Shown: positions 1 to 8,440 of the stretch, in pieces
Position numbering within the stretch: position 1 is the first letter of the stretch
How the letters are laid out: the number at the start of each line of letters is the position of its first letter
DNA from: Actinomycetota bacterium
Lineage (GTDB): Bacteria; Actinomycetota; Acidimicrobiia; Acidimicrobiales; Microtrichaceae
Direction of reading: 5' to 3'
NCBI GenBank assembly: GCA_963169245.1
Contig: CAUJEC010000036.1
Span: 1 to 34,841 of the forward strand
Length of the DNA stretch: 34,841 nucleotides
Made by a program: the position numbers and the translations under genes
The notes under the pieces: generated by a model
The model's database searches: none
What the model was told of the DNA's origin: nothing
The model's input: only the letters and a program-made list of their open reading frames with translations

Positions 1-396
1 GCCCCGCTCGACAGCCGGTTCGTCATGGTCATGATCGTCGTGGCGAATCGCGTGGATCACCTTGTGGGCACCCTCGTAGGCGAGGAACGACCCGCCACAC
101 ATGAGGATCACCTCGACAATGGTCGGTGCGATCGCGCTCAACAGGAGCGCTGCCGGAAGGATGAACACCAGCTTGTTGCGGAGCGACCCGATGGCGATCT
201 TCTTGATGATCGGAAGCTCGCGTTCGGCGGCGAGCCCCTGCACATAGGTGGGCGTCACCGCCGCGTCATCCACTACGACTCCGGCGGCTTTGACGCTCGC
301 CTTTCCAGCGGCCACCCCAACGTCATCAATTGACGCCGCCGCCAGTTTCGCAAGCGCTGCAATGTCGTCAAGCAATCCGACAAGTCCGCCGGCCAT
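1..396 (-). CDS. DUF808 family membrane protein (partial, C-terminus beyond window edge)
   Basis: Read on the minus strand from the ATG at 396, the frame stays open to the window edge and gives 132 residues. The N-terminus starts MAGGLVGLLDDIAALAKLAA, followed by VDDAAVTPTYVQGL and an ERELPIIKKIAIGSLRNK stretch. A hydrophobic segment (LVFILPAALLLSAIAPTIVE) and GGSFLAYEGAHKVIH come next. This order is typical of the DUF808 (YedI-like) inner-membrane proteins, whose function is not known. An AGGAG ribosome site sits just upstream of the ATG. The gene lies 85 bp after mftF in the same direction, so it could be read through from the mycofactocin operon, but nothing links it functionally. The His/Asp-rich stretch near the window edge (HDDHDHDE) may be a cytoplasmic tail or loop. 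Confidence 0.85.
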   Translation of the reverse strand, partial: MAGGLVGLLDDIAALAKLAAASIDDVGVAAGKASVKAAGVVVDDAAVTPTYVQGLAAERELPIIKKIAIGSLRNKLVFILPAALLLSAIAPTIVEVILMCGGSFLAYEGAHKVIHAIRHDDHDHDEPAVERG

Positions 397-481
397 CAGT
401 CTCCTATCCGATCAACCGGGACAGCCTACGGGCACATCCTCGACGCAATTGAACCGGATTTCACTGTTGCCGATCATGGTC

Positions 482-1987
482 TCAGTCGATTCTGGGTAGG
501 AGCGCCAGAACCGAGCGTCTACGCCAACACCCCACCCAGACTCCGGTGCCGTAGGAGACGTCGTCGAGCAGAGCCAGCGACGCGTCAACTGGACTGCGGG
601 GATGTTTGTCGATGACCGCCCAGACCACAGAGCCAACCAGCAGCACCCTTGCACGCCTGGACACCAGAGCCGCTGTCAGCAGGATCGGCCACCAGACACG
701 CACCCCTGCCCTAGCAAGTTGTCCACCGGCCCCGATGTGTCCACCGAGCACATAGCGGGCGGCATCCCGGGCAGAACAGCCCTTGAGCTTGCGGGGCAGC
801 GCAGCCGTTGTGCCCGCTGCCAGAAGGGCGGCCAACCATCCGTGCCCGCTCAGGATCGCCAACCACAAAACAGCGCTCCAGCGCGACATGACGACCGGAG
901 CCACATTGCCGTCGTGTCTAGCCGCCAGCGACGCGGCCGAAGTGCCGTAATCGAAGCGCTGGCGCATCCAACTAGACAGATCCGGTCGGACAGCGTGTTC
1001 GACAACCGAACGCGGGTCATAGCGCAACCGGGCGCCTGTCTCAGCAAGCCGCCACACGAGGTCGACATCCTCACCGAGTCGAAGTTCGAGATCGAACCCG
1101 CCGACTTCCCGGAAGGTCTCGACCCTCAACATCAGCGCTGCGGTCGGCACGTAGGCAACCCGAGTGAGTGGCAGGACTCTGGCAGGTTCGGGACCGAGGT
1201 CGAGTGGTGAATGCGACGAGTCATATCGGGCCAGTCGACGGTTGTAGTGGAACCACGGCGCGGCAATCACCCGGGACGCGACCCCTGAGACGGCGTTGTC
1301 GGCGAGATGCCCCAGAAGCGGCCAGAGCCAGCCCCCCGTCACCACGCAGTCCGAGTCAAGGAACATCACGACCGGTGTGGTCACGTATTCCACCCCACTG
1401 TTGCGGGCCACACCCGGCCCTCCGGAGACAGGACGTCGGATGACTGTGACGCCATGTGGCCAATTCTGTGGGCCGAAGTCGCCCGGTTCCACGTCGATCG
1501 GCTCAGTTGACCCGTCGTCGACCACAACCACCCCGGCGATGTCGGGTGAATGGTGGGCAAGGGAATCGAGCAAGGTAACGAGTCGCCCCCGATGACCCTT
1601 GACCGGGATCACTACCGTCACATCGCCTGGGGACGGGGCGCTTGGCTCATCTCGTCCGGGAAGCGGGTGGAGCATCCCGTTGTCCACCAGCCTTCCCATC
1701 AACTCGAGTTCTGCTCGGCTCAGCGATTCAACCGACTCACCTGCGCCGAGGCTTGGGCCGTTGACAATCCGCTCGACCAAGTCGAATCCCGCCGGGGAGA
1801 GCCGCATGAACTTGAGTGGCGCTCCACCGAGCAACGTGTTGTTCGCGGCATCCAGACGAAGCGATGAATCGGCCACCCACTCACGAGGCACATGGACACG
1901 GGGCTCGCCCGCCCGTGGCGCGTCTGTTGGCAGAGCGCCAGTCAACAGGGCGTCGACCTGCTCTGACTCGGCTCCCCCGCCGCTCAC
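482..1987 (-). CDS. mftF: Mycofactocin system glycosyltransferase MftF
   Basis: GT2-family glycosyltransferase. Known MftF adds an oligoglucan chain to premycofactocin, the last maturation step of this peptide-derived redox cofactor. Seen: a short N-terminal domain (LLGGAPLKFMRLSPAGFDLV), then the GT-A core with VTVVIPVKGHRGR, VVVDDGS, GVARNSG, the metal/nucleotide motif FLDSD, VAYVPTAAL, and GEDVDLVWRL. Hydrophobic segments follow (around LWLAILSGHGWLAALLAAG and WPILLTAALVSRR). It ends with LDDVSYGTGVWVGCWRRR, very like the C-terminus of mycobacterial MftF. No ATG is available at the 5' end. In-frame GTGs lie at 2017, 1993 and 1987. I prefer 1987, which has GGGGAG 8 nt upstream and follows the mftE stop directly. 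Last gene of the operon. Confidence 0.9.
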   Translation of the reverse strand: MSGGGAESEQVDALLTGALPTDAPRAGEPRVHVPREWVADSSLRLDAANNTLLGGAPLKFMRLSPAGFDLVERIVNGPSLGAGESVESLSRAELELMGRLVDNGMLHPLPGRDEPSAPSPGDVTVVIPVKGHRGRLVTLLDSLAHHSPDIAGVVVVDDGSTEPIDVEPGDFGPQNWPHGVTVIRRPVSGGPGVARNSGVEYVTTPVVMFLDSDCVVTGGWLWPLLGHLADNAVSGVASRVIAAPWFHYNRRLARYDSSHSPLDLGPEPARVLPLTRVAYVPTAALMLRVETFREVGGFDLELRLGEDVDLVWRLAETGARLRYDPRSVVEHAVRPDLSSWMRQRFDYGTSAASLAARHDGNVAPVVMSRWSAVLWLAILSGHGWLAALLAAGTTAALPRKLKGCSARDAARYVLGGHIGAGGQLARAGVRVWWPILLTAALVSRRARVLLVGSVVWAVIDKHPRSPVDASLALLDDVSYGTGVWVGCWRRRSVLALLPRID

Positions 1988-1989
1988 AA

Positions 1990-2733
1990 TCACGGCTCCC
2001 CGAGCAACGGAAACCACTCGAGCGCCCGCTCGACGAGTCCCCCGGAAAGTGTCTCGAAGATCTCCTCGCCGTCGATCGCGTTGGCGTCGCTCGGGTCACC
2101 CAGAATGCCATTGGGTGCGACCGATGCCAGACCAGCCTCCACAACGCTCGTGGCAATCTCCCGCCATCTCCTTGTGCTGCCGACCACCATGCAATCCTTG
2201 CGTACACAATCAGGGTCGATGTGGAGAAGGATTGAGGTCTCGGTGAATCCTGCGTGGGAGTCCCCACCAGGCACTTGTGGATGCCAGACCCTCACGTCCC
2301 GGCTCTCGGATCGCAGCAACGCCTCCGCGTGGGTGAATGGAACGACGTTGCCACCGTGACCGTTGACGAAGAGCACCGCCTCGAATGGACTCGGCAGGTC
2401 CAGCTCAGGCGGCGGGAGAGCGGAGCGAGCGAGTTCGACAACCACATGTTCAAACGCTGTGGTACCGATGGACAGAGTCCCCGGGAAGGACTGGTGCTCC
2501 CCCGAGGCCGTGATCCCGAGTGCTGGTGCGACAATGATCCGCTCGAAGCGCTCAGCGAGCCGTTCGGCGAGCGCTAGCGCTATCCGAGTGTCGGTGTCGA
2601 AGGGCAGGTGGGGTCCGTGCTGTTCACAACTGCCGACCGGAACCACCAGGAGTTGCCCGTCACCCGGAGCCTGACCCTCGGCCAGGGCGGGCCAGGTCAG
2701 ATCGGAGAGTCTTGACCCCACTCGTATCCCCAT
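1990..2733 (-). CDS. mftE: Mycofactocin biosynthesis creatininase-family peptidase MftE
   Basis: Creatininase-family metallopeptidase of about 247 aa. Known MftE releases the modified C-terminal Val-Tyr dipeptide (AHDP precursor) from the MftC-processed MftA peptide. Seen: the metal-binding motif GSCEQHGPHLPFDTDTR (E37, H39 and D48 match creatininase ligands), GITASGEHQSFPGT, NGHGGN (H126), and HAGFTETS (H160, E165). Metal and catalytic positions therefore look intact. The 5' end overlaps the end of the ETF-beta gene by about 37 bp. A GTG at 2721, preceded by GGGGAT, is an alternative start. The stop touches the mftF start, so translation of the two is probably coupled. The substrate peptide gene mftA and the radical-SAM gene mftC are not in the window. 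Confidence 0.9.
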   Translation of the reverse strand: MGIRVGSRLSDLTWPALAEGQAPGDGQLLVVPVGSCEQHGPHLPFDTDTRIALALAERLAERFERIIVAPALGITASGEHQSFPGTLSIGTTAFEHVVVELARSALPPPELDLPSPFEAVLFVNGHGGNVVPFTHAEALLRSESRDVRVWHPQVPGGDSHAGFTETSILLHIDPDCVRKDCMVVGSTRRWREIATSVVEAGLASVAPNGILGDPSDANAIDGEEIFETLSGGLVERALEWFPLLGEP

Positions 2734-3638
2734 TCGGCGAGTTGATCGAGAATCGCCCGGGCTGCCTCATCCGGCTCCAGCGTCACGGTACGCGGAGGCA
2801 CTCGATCGCTCTTGGCTCCGGTCAGCTCCACGATCCGACCGAGCGCATCGGGTTGGACCGGCGCCGGAACGATCCGTGTTCTCGGTCTCCAGGGGTGCAT
2901 CACCATGCCGTCGCCCAGACCGGAGGTAGCGATCGCCGGCTCGGCCGCGCCGATCTCGCGCGCGTTGCGAAGTTCGACCGTCGCCGAACGCGCAGCAATG
3001 GTCGTCTGCAACGATGCCCTGCGCAGATGTGCGACAGCCCCCTCGACCGAGATCACCGCTGGGGCCTCGATGACAAGTTCTTCGCGACGGCCGCCGTCGA
3101 GTCGACGCATTGCCCTCAGGACACCCGGATCGCCCTCATGGACCTCGACCAGCCCCAGAGCCTGTGCACATCCGATTTCATGGGCGATGAACGCCGGTAC
3201 CGATCCTGATCCCCGGTCCGCGCTCACGTCGCCGCACACGACGAGGAGTTGCCCGCCACTGGTCATCTCGCCGATCACCGCACAGATCAGTGACGCGATC
3301 TGTCGACTCGTCGGTTGTGAGGTCGCGCTGTAATGCGTCGCTGCCTCTACCCTGATCGCCCGGTCCACCCCATCGGCGATGAGAACCTTCAGTTCGTCCT
3401 CGGAGTCGACCGGCCCAACACACACGGCTACGACCTGCGTCGGCGAACCAGCATCGTTCCATGCTCGAGCGGTCCTCAACGCAACCTCGACAGCGGCGTG
3501 ATCCGATGCCGAGAACTGGTTGTCATGAGAACGTTCTGCGACGACACCGCTGAGAGGGTCGATGTGGACATGGGTGGCGACCCACTTGACACACACGACG
3601 ATCGTGTTCGGGGCATATCCCGGCGACGTTTCGGCCAT
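2697..3638 (-). CDS. Mycofactocin-associated electron transfer flavoprotein beta subunit
   Basis: ETF beta/FixA-family subunit. With the alpha subunit it forms a soluble FAD/AMP carrier that passes electrons from dehydrogenases to an ETF:quinone oxidoreductase. Seen: N-terminal NTIVVCVKWVATHVHIDP, then FSASDHAAVEVALRTARAW (the ETF-beta NPxDxxALExA region), VCVGPVDSEDELKVLIADG, and a nucleotide-loop region CGDVSADRGSGSVPAFIAH followed by IGCAQALGLVEV. At about 313 aa it is longer than usual ETF beta (about 250-260 aa). The C-terminal extension includes RTVTLEPDEAARAILDQLAE. The ATG at 3638 lies 5 bp after the ferredoxin stop. A GTG at 3647 overlapping that stop (GTGA) is an alternative. The frame opens further upstream, but that part overlaps the ferredoxin gene. 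Confidence 0.85.
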   Translation of the reverse strand: MAETSPGYAPNTIVVCVKWVATHVHIDPLSGVVAERSHDNQFSASDHAAVEVALRTARAWNDAGSPTQVVAVCVGPVDSEDELKVLIADGVDRAIRVEAATHYSATSQPTSRQIASLICAVIGEMTSGGQLLVVCGDVSADRGSGSVPAFIAHEIGCAQALGLVEVHEGDPGVLRAMRRLDGGRREELVIEAPAVISVEGAVAHLRRASLQTTIAARSATVELRNAREIGAAEPAIATSGLGDGMVMHPWRPRTRIVPAPVQPDALGRIVELTGAKSDRVPPRTVTLEPDEAARAILDQLAEWGYEWGQDSPI

Positions 3639-3643
3639 GACGT

Positions 3644-4036
3644 TCACGAGGCGTGAAAGACGACGCCGTGGCCGCCCTCGGGATAGGACCAGGAGATGGC
3701 ACCCTCCTCGTTGCACACCATGTAGCAGGTTCCGCATTCGAAACACTGCTCATAGTTGAAGAGGATTCCTCCGTCCGCCGTCGGGACGAACAGGTTTGCA
3801 GGGCATGCAGTGATGCAACCACGCACGGAACAGTCGACGCATTTGCGACCATCGACGACGATGTGGGCTCGTTCATGCACCCGGAACTCGACGGTGTCCA
3901 TGCGCGCCTCGAAGCTCATCTCAGCGTAGCGACCGGATGCCTCGACAGTTCTGCTCGTCGGCATATCGCCCGCGGGGTCGGAAGTCCGGGAGCGCTGGTC
4001 CGACGGGCCATTCGTCGACGAGTTCGTGGCGCTCAT
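3644..4036 (-). CDS. fixX: FixX-like ferredoxin, two 4Fe-4S cysteine sets
   Basis: Ferredoxin partner of the FixC flavoprotein, 130 aa. In the fix/ETF-QO systems it supplies the Fe-S centre that passes electrons between ETF, FixC and quinone. Residues 1-45 are Ser/Thr/Pro-rich and probably disordered. The ferredoxin core has C66-x2-C69-x4-C74-x3-C78-P and C98-x2-C101-x2-C104-x3-C108, enough for two [4Fe-4S] clusters. E. coli-type FixX lacks part of the first set. The C-terminal motif SYPEGGHGVVF matches the FixX ending. The ATG at 4036 overlaps the fixC stop (ATGA), with AAGGA 7 nt upstream, so I prefer it to the longer frame that starts at 4114. Confidence 0.88.
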   Translation of the reverse strand: MSATNSSTNGPSDQRSRTSDPAGDMPTSRTVEASGRYAEMSFEARMDTVEFRVHERAHIVVDGRKCVDCSVRGCITACPANLFVPTADGGILFNYEQCFECGTCYMVCNEEGAISWSYPEGGHGVVFHAS

Positions 4037-5331
4037 CTGAACGTCCTTGCTGCTCGGATCCCGTGCGAGGCGGCGTCGCGGATACCCATCTTGTTGCGAC
4101 GAAGTTCTGACCACAGGATCTTGAACATCCCCGGTTTGGGGTCAGGGTTCACCACGGTGAAGACCTGCTCGGCCATTCCACAGATCACCTTGGGTACCTT
4201 CTGTTGAGCGAGGTCGCTCATCACGATGTGCGGCGCGTCGCGCAGTTTGCGGTGATCGGCGAGGACGAAACTGGTCTCCAGCCTTGTCCGGTAGCCAGCG
4301 AGGCCATCGGCGGTCGTATCGCCCCGCACGACCGCACCAGCGGCGGTTCGACCGGCCGCAGCGCCGGCCCCGATCGCGAAGTTGACCCCTTCGAGCCATA
4401 TGCCCGCTGCCAGGCACATCGCCGCAGCATCCCCTGCGACCAGGAACCCATCCGAGATCAACTCGGGCATCATGTTGTAGCCGGCCTCGGGAATCACGTG
4501 CGCGCTGTATTCGGTCACCTCTCCACCCTCGATGAGTGGGGCTATCGCCGGGTGTTCCTTGAGACGAGCGAGTCGCTGTTCGGGGCGAATCCCACCCTTG
4601 GCAAGTTGCGGAAGGGACAGAACGAGTCCGATCGAGACGCTCTCCGCATTGGTGTAGAGAAACCCGCCTCCGGGGACGTCTCCGGTACATCCGAGCATCT
4701 CGATATCCAGGCCATGATCCCCGCGCACCGCGAAACGCTCCTCGATGACCTCACGTGGAAGCGCAAGGGTCTCCTTGACACCGAGCGTGAAGTTGGAGGG
4801 GTCGGTGTGCGGGTACAGGCCGACCTCCTTGGCGAGGAACGAGTTGACCCCATCACAAGCGATAACGACATCGGCAGTGAGCTCACCGTCGGGCCGGTCG
4901 GTGACGACTCCGGTCACACGCTGACCATCACGCAACAGGCCGGTGACCGTGGTCGAACAGATCAGCGTCGCTCCCGCCTCCTCGGCATTAGACGCGAGCC
5001 ATGCGTCGAAATCGGGCCGGAACGTCGTCGCTCCGTTGTAGGGCGGCTTTCCCCACGACTCGGTCCGGAAATCGATGGTCAGCGCCTGAGAATCAGTCAG
5101 CACCATCGTTGAACGGCGAGTGATCCAGCGTTGGATCGGCGCCTCCTCCCACCAGTTGGGGATGAGCGTGTCGAGGATCCGTCCGTATACGACACCGCCG
5201 TACATGTTCTTGGCACCGGGGAACGGTCCACGTTCGATCAGACAGACCCTCATCCCGGCACGGGCCGCCTCGAGTGCGGCGGCGGAACCCGCTGGACCTG
5301 CGCCCACGACGATCACATCGAAGTCGCTCAT
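4033..5331 (-). CDS. fixC: FixC-like ETF:quinone oxidoreductase flavoprotein
   Basis: FAD-dependent oxidoreductase of the FixC/ETF-QO family, 432 aa. It is expected to take electrons from the ETF pair and, with FixX, reduce membrane quinone (or run in reverse). Seen: N-terminal FAD-binding VIVVGAGPAGSAAALEAARAG with IERG at the end of strand 2, PFPGAKNMYGGVVYG (family motif), ADVVIACDGVNS, and GFLVAGDAAAMC with GIWLEGVNFAIGAGAAAG near the second FAD motif. There is no C-terminal ferredoxin domain. That function is encoded by the next gene, as in classical fixABCX operons. The ATG overlaps the stop of the ETF-alpha gene by 4 bp. Confidence 0.92.
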   Translation of the reverse strand: MSDFDVIVVGAGPAGSAAALEAARAGMRVCLIERGPFPGAKNMYGGVVYGRILDTLIPNWWEEAPIQRWITRRSTMVLTDSQALTIDFRTESWGKPPYNGATTFRPDFDAWLASNAEEAGATLICSTTVTGLLRDGQRVTGVVTDRPDGELTADVVIACDGVNSFLAKEVGLYPHTDPSNFTLGVKETLALPREVIEERFAVRGDHGLDIEMLGCTGDVPGGGFLYTNAESVSIGLVLSLPQLAKGGIRPEQRLARLKEHPAIAPLIEGGEVTEYSAHVIPEAGYNMMPELISDGFLVAGDAAAMCLAAGIWLEGVNFAIGAGAAAGRTAAGAVVRGDTTADGLAGYRTRLETSFVLADHRKLRDAPHIVMSDLAQQKVPKVICGMAEQVFTVVNPDPKPGMFKILWSELRRNKMGIRDAASHGIRAARTFR

Positions 5332-6338
5332 GGTTCGAGCCTTTCAGAGATGAGCCCTTGGAGCGCGTCTAGGGTCGCGTTCGCGTCAGAGACGATCGCC
5401 AGATCGGCCATCTCCATCATCGGGCAGTGCTCATCGGTGTTGACGCTGATGATGTGTTCCGGGTTGCCGAGCCCGGCGGTGTGTTGAACCGCTCCTGAGA
5501 TACCGAACGCGATGTAGAGCTCCGGGTCGACGACCACACCTGTTGTGCCTATCTGACGGTCATGGCCAAGCCATGCCCGGTCTGTGATCACCCTGGTTGC
5601 TCCCATCGCAGCATCGAGAGACCCGGCGACGTCGCTGAGCTGTTCGAAGCGCTCCGCCGAATCCAGCCCCGCTCCCCCACCCAACAGCCGTGGCGCCTCG
5701 GAGAGATCCATTGTCGAGACATCCGGGGGAAGAACCCGTTCGACCCGAACATCGGCCGTGGGGGCCTGCTGGGAGCGAGGTTCGCTGCCAGCCACCCCGA
5801 GCCCGGGCCCGTAGTGGAGTTCGACGATGGTCGGATCGTCCATGTCGGGATCCGTTTCGACCCGACGAGTGCCGGGTTGGAAGGTGACGACGAGCCGCGC
5901 GTCGACCATGACGGGATGGACCTGGATCGCCCGTCCGCCATGTGCGATGGTTTCGATCGTGTCGGCTCCGACGAGGATCGTCGATGCGACCAGGTCCCGA
6001 CCCAGAACTGCCGCCAACCGTGGGGCCAGGTCACGGCCATCGGGCGACGCCGGCAGGATGACCAGGTCGAAGTTGGCCACAACATGACCAAGGAACTTCG
6101 CCCATGCGCCCACCGAATAATCGCCTGCCTCACAGAGGATCACGTTGTGCGCGATGCCGGTGAGTCCTGGCGCCGCGTCGGCGACCCCGGAGCCGATCAA
6201 CACGACATCGCCGTGCGCCTCTGCGACGGCCTCGATCGCACCGGAAGGGAGGACCCCGTCGCGCACCGGAACCACGGCGCAGCGTTTGACTTCCGGATGC
6301 CTGACCTCTGGCTGACCGCCCGCGGCGGCCGGGGTCAT
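5328..6338 (-). CDS. Mycofactocin-associated electron transfer flavoprotein alpha subunit
   Basis: ETF alpha/FixB family, 336 aa, the FAD-binding partner of the beta subunit at 2697-3638. The N-terminal ETF domain contains VILPASPDGRDLAPRLAAVL. The C-terminal FAD domain has GGGAGLDSAERFEQL, ATRVITDRAWLGHDRQIG, TTGVVVDPELYIAFGISGA, VQHTAG and IISVNTDEHCPMMEMADLAI, which follow the canonical ETF-alpha order. Start and stop both overlap neighbours by 4 bp (OYE gene upstream, fixC downstream), so it is in one transcript with them. The alpha and beta genes are separated by fixC and fixX rather than adjacent, which is unusual against the common etfBA order. Strong family call; assignment to the mycofactocin system rests on the neighbouring mftE/mftF. 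Confidence 0.9.
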   Translation of the reverse strand: MTPAAAGGQPEVRHPEVKRCAVVPVRDGVLPSGAIEAVAEAHGDVVLIGSGVADAAPGLTGIAHNVILCEAGDYSVGAWAKFLGHVVANFDLVILPASPDGRDLAPRLAAVLGRDLVASTILVGADTIETIAHGGRAIQVHPVMVDARLVVTFQPGTRRVETDPDMDDPTIVELHYGPGLGVAGSEPRSQQAPTADVRVERVLPPDVSTMDLSEAPRLLGGGAGLDSAERFEQLSDVAGSLDAAMGATRVITDRAWLGHDRQIGTTGVVVDPELYIAFGISGAVQHTAGLGNPEHIISVNTDEHCPMMEMADLAIVSDANATLDALQGLISERLEP

Positions 6339-8383
6339 GAGCGGGCTCCAATGGTTGCGCCAACTCGCTCGCCGTCGATGACAGCTGCGTGGGCCCGACG
6401 TGGAGCTATGACGTCGCCGACCCGGTGAACCTCGATGCCCTCAGCGTCGAGTCCGGCTCCGGCGAGTTCGTTGTAGAGAGCGTCCGCAGGAGTCGCCGGG
6501 ATCGCGAGGACCACCCAGTCAGGGGTTCGTGTGAGCTGCGCGCCAGTCGGATGATGCTGAAGGTGAACCGTCGCGCCGTCCACCGCCATCACACCACACT
6601 CGGTTGTCTGGGCGATTCCCTTGGACTCCGCCCTGATCCACCAGTTCTCCATGTCGAGTGTTATTCCAAGGTCCTGACCCACGACCATTCCGGGAGTGAC
6701 GATCTCGACGTCGCATCCACGGTCGGCGAGCACCTCTGCAACGGATGTGGCCTGATGGAACCCGAGTTCATCGACGACCAACACGTTTCCGCTTGGGCTG
6801 ACAGAGCCGTCGAGAACCTCGGTGACATCGACGATCCACCGGCCTCGCCGACCGTAGGCATCGGTACCGTCGCCGCCATCCTCACCAGCGCCACTTTCGT
6901 TTCTGACCCCACCATGGTCGCCCGGGACCCAGTACGGAACCGAAGGCCTGGCACCTGTTGCGATTACAACAACATCGGGGTGACGCCTGCGAACCTGGTC
7001 CACATCGACCGACACACCGAACTCGAATCTCACGCCCAGACGGTTGCACTCGTTGACCTGGTTCCGGACCAGGTCGCCGAACTCGGCCCGGTTGGGCACC
7101 GTTGCTGCCAACTTGACCATTCCGCCGGGCGAATCGTCCCGCTCGCACACCGTCACATGATGTCCGTTGCGGGCCGCCGCGATCGCGGTCTGCATGCCTG
7201 CGGGGCCAGCACCGACGACAAGTACTCGTTTATCCACCGAGACCGGACGAGACTCACCCACGCCGAGTGACTCGCGGCCGGTTCGAGGGTTCTCGATACA
7301 GCCCAACCAACGGTTGAGTCCCATGCGGCCGACGCACTCCTGATTGCACGACAGACACAGGCGCGCGTCGTCGGTGTAACCAGCCCTTGCCTTGCGAACA
7401 AAATCGGCATCCGCGATCTGGCCACGGACGATGCCGACAAGGTCGCACTGCCCCTCCTGGAGCGCACGTTCGGCCTGGAGCGGATCCTTGAACCGTCCGA
7501 CCCCGACCACCGGCAGATCGACCGCATCACGGATGGCTGACGGTATGAACATCGCGTAGCCGGGAGGGATGTGCATCGACGCCTCGATCATGAACAGGCT
7601 TGCAGTGGCCACACCGATGGACGTGTTTATGTAGTCGACGTTGCCTGTGGCCTCGACCATCCGAGCGACTTCGACTGCCTCGTCGATGGTAGTGCCGCCC
7701 TCGATCAGTTCATCGCCACAGATCCGCACGCCGAGGGCCAGATCCAGACCGATCGCGGCGCGCACCGCAGCCACGATCTCGACGAGTAGCCGCGCCCGAT
7801 TGGCGAGCGACCCGCCGTACTCATCCTCGCGCCGGTTCGTGGTCGGCGAGAGGAACCCTCTCACGATGGACGAGTGCGAGCACTGAAGTTCGATTCCATC
7901 GAAACCGCCTTCGGCGCAGTTGGCGGCGACCATCGCGTACGAGGCGACGATCTCGGCGATCTCGGCCCGGTCAACCGCCTTGGGAACCTCTCGGAACAGC
8001 GGGTCGGCAACAGACGACGGAGCCCACACCGGCAGGCGCGAGTACATCGAGGATGCCTGGCCACCGTTGTGGTTGATCTGGGCGAAGATCGGGACCCTAT
8101 GACGGTGTACCGCGTCGGTGATCCTGCGGTATCCGGGGATGACAGCGCGGTTGAACCCGTGTATCAGCTTCTCGTACGGCCAGTCGGTCGGATGTACCGA
8201 GTGCTCCTCGGTGATGATCAGACCGGCACCACCACGAGCGCGTTCTTCGTAGTAGGCGGCATGCTGGGCGCTGGGAAGACCGTTGCGCGCATAGTTGGTC
8301 AGATGCGCGGAAAAGACGATCCGGTTGGAGACCGTGACCGGACCAAGACGCAGCGGGGACCAGACGAGCTGTTCAGCCATCAC
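6335..8383 (-). CDS. Mycofactocin system FadH/OYE-family Fe-S flavoprotein oxidoreductase
   Basis: Large NADH:flavin oxidoreductase resembling 2,4-dienoyl-CoA reductase FadH, 682 aa. Residues 1-330 form the FMN TIM barrel (FAQINHNGGQ; FLSPTTNRREDEYGGS; VVGVGRFKDP; DLVGIVRGQIADADF). C343-x2-C346-x3-C350-x11-C362 is the single [4Fe-4S] site (CLSCNQEC to CIENP). Residues 386-682 form the FAD/NAD(P) part (VLVVGAGPAGMQTA, VVVIATGARP). A Gly/Asp-rich insert at about 489-515 is unusual. The stretch aligned with the catalytic Tyr loop of FadH (GYLxxFL) reads HSSIVRGFL, so the Tyr appears to be replaced by Ser. It is the first gene of the operon and overlaps ETF alpha by 4 bp. Probable role: passing electrons between NAD(P)H or mycofactocin and the ETF. 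The substrate is unknown. Confidence 0.88.
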   Translation of the reverse strand: MMAEQLVWSPLRLGPVTVSNRIVFSAHLTNYARNGLPSAQHAAYYEERARGGAGLIITEEHSVHPTDWPYEKLIHGFNRAVIPGYRRITDAVHRHRVPIFAQINHNGGQASSMYSRLPVWAPSSVADPLFREVPKAVDRAEIAEIVASYAMVAANCAEGGFDGIELQCSHSSIVRGFLSPTTNRREDEYGGSLANRARLLVEIVAAVRAAIGLDLALGVRICGDELIEGGTTIDEAVEVARMVEATGNVDYINTSIGVATASLFMIEASMHIPPGYAMFIPSAIRDAVDLPVVGVGRFKDPLQAERALQEGQCDLVGIVRGQIADADFVRKARAGYTDDARLCLSCNQECVGRMGLNRWLGCIENPRTGRESLGVGESRPVSVDKRVLVVGAGPAGMQTAIAAARNGHHVTVCERDDSPGGMVKLAATVPNRAEFGDLVRNQVNECNRLGVRFEFGVSVDVDQVRRRHPDVVVIATGARPSVPYWVPGDHGGVRNESGAGEDGGDGTDAYGRRGRWIVDVTEVLDGSVSPSGNVLVVDELGFHQATSVAEVLADRGCDVEIVTPGMVVGQDLGITLDMENWWIRAESKGIAQTTECGVMAVDGATVHLQHHPTGAQLTRTPDWVVLAIPATPADALYNELAGAGLDAEGIEVHRVGDVIAPRRAHAAVIDGERVGATIGARS

Positions 8384-8440
8384 CCGCGAATCTAGAGGGC
8401 TATCGAGGTGGCCCGTGAATCGGTCACGAGCCGAAGGTGA

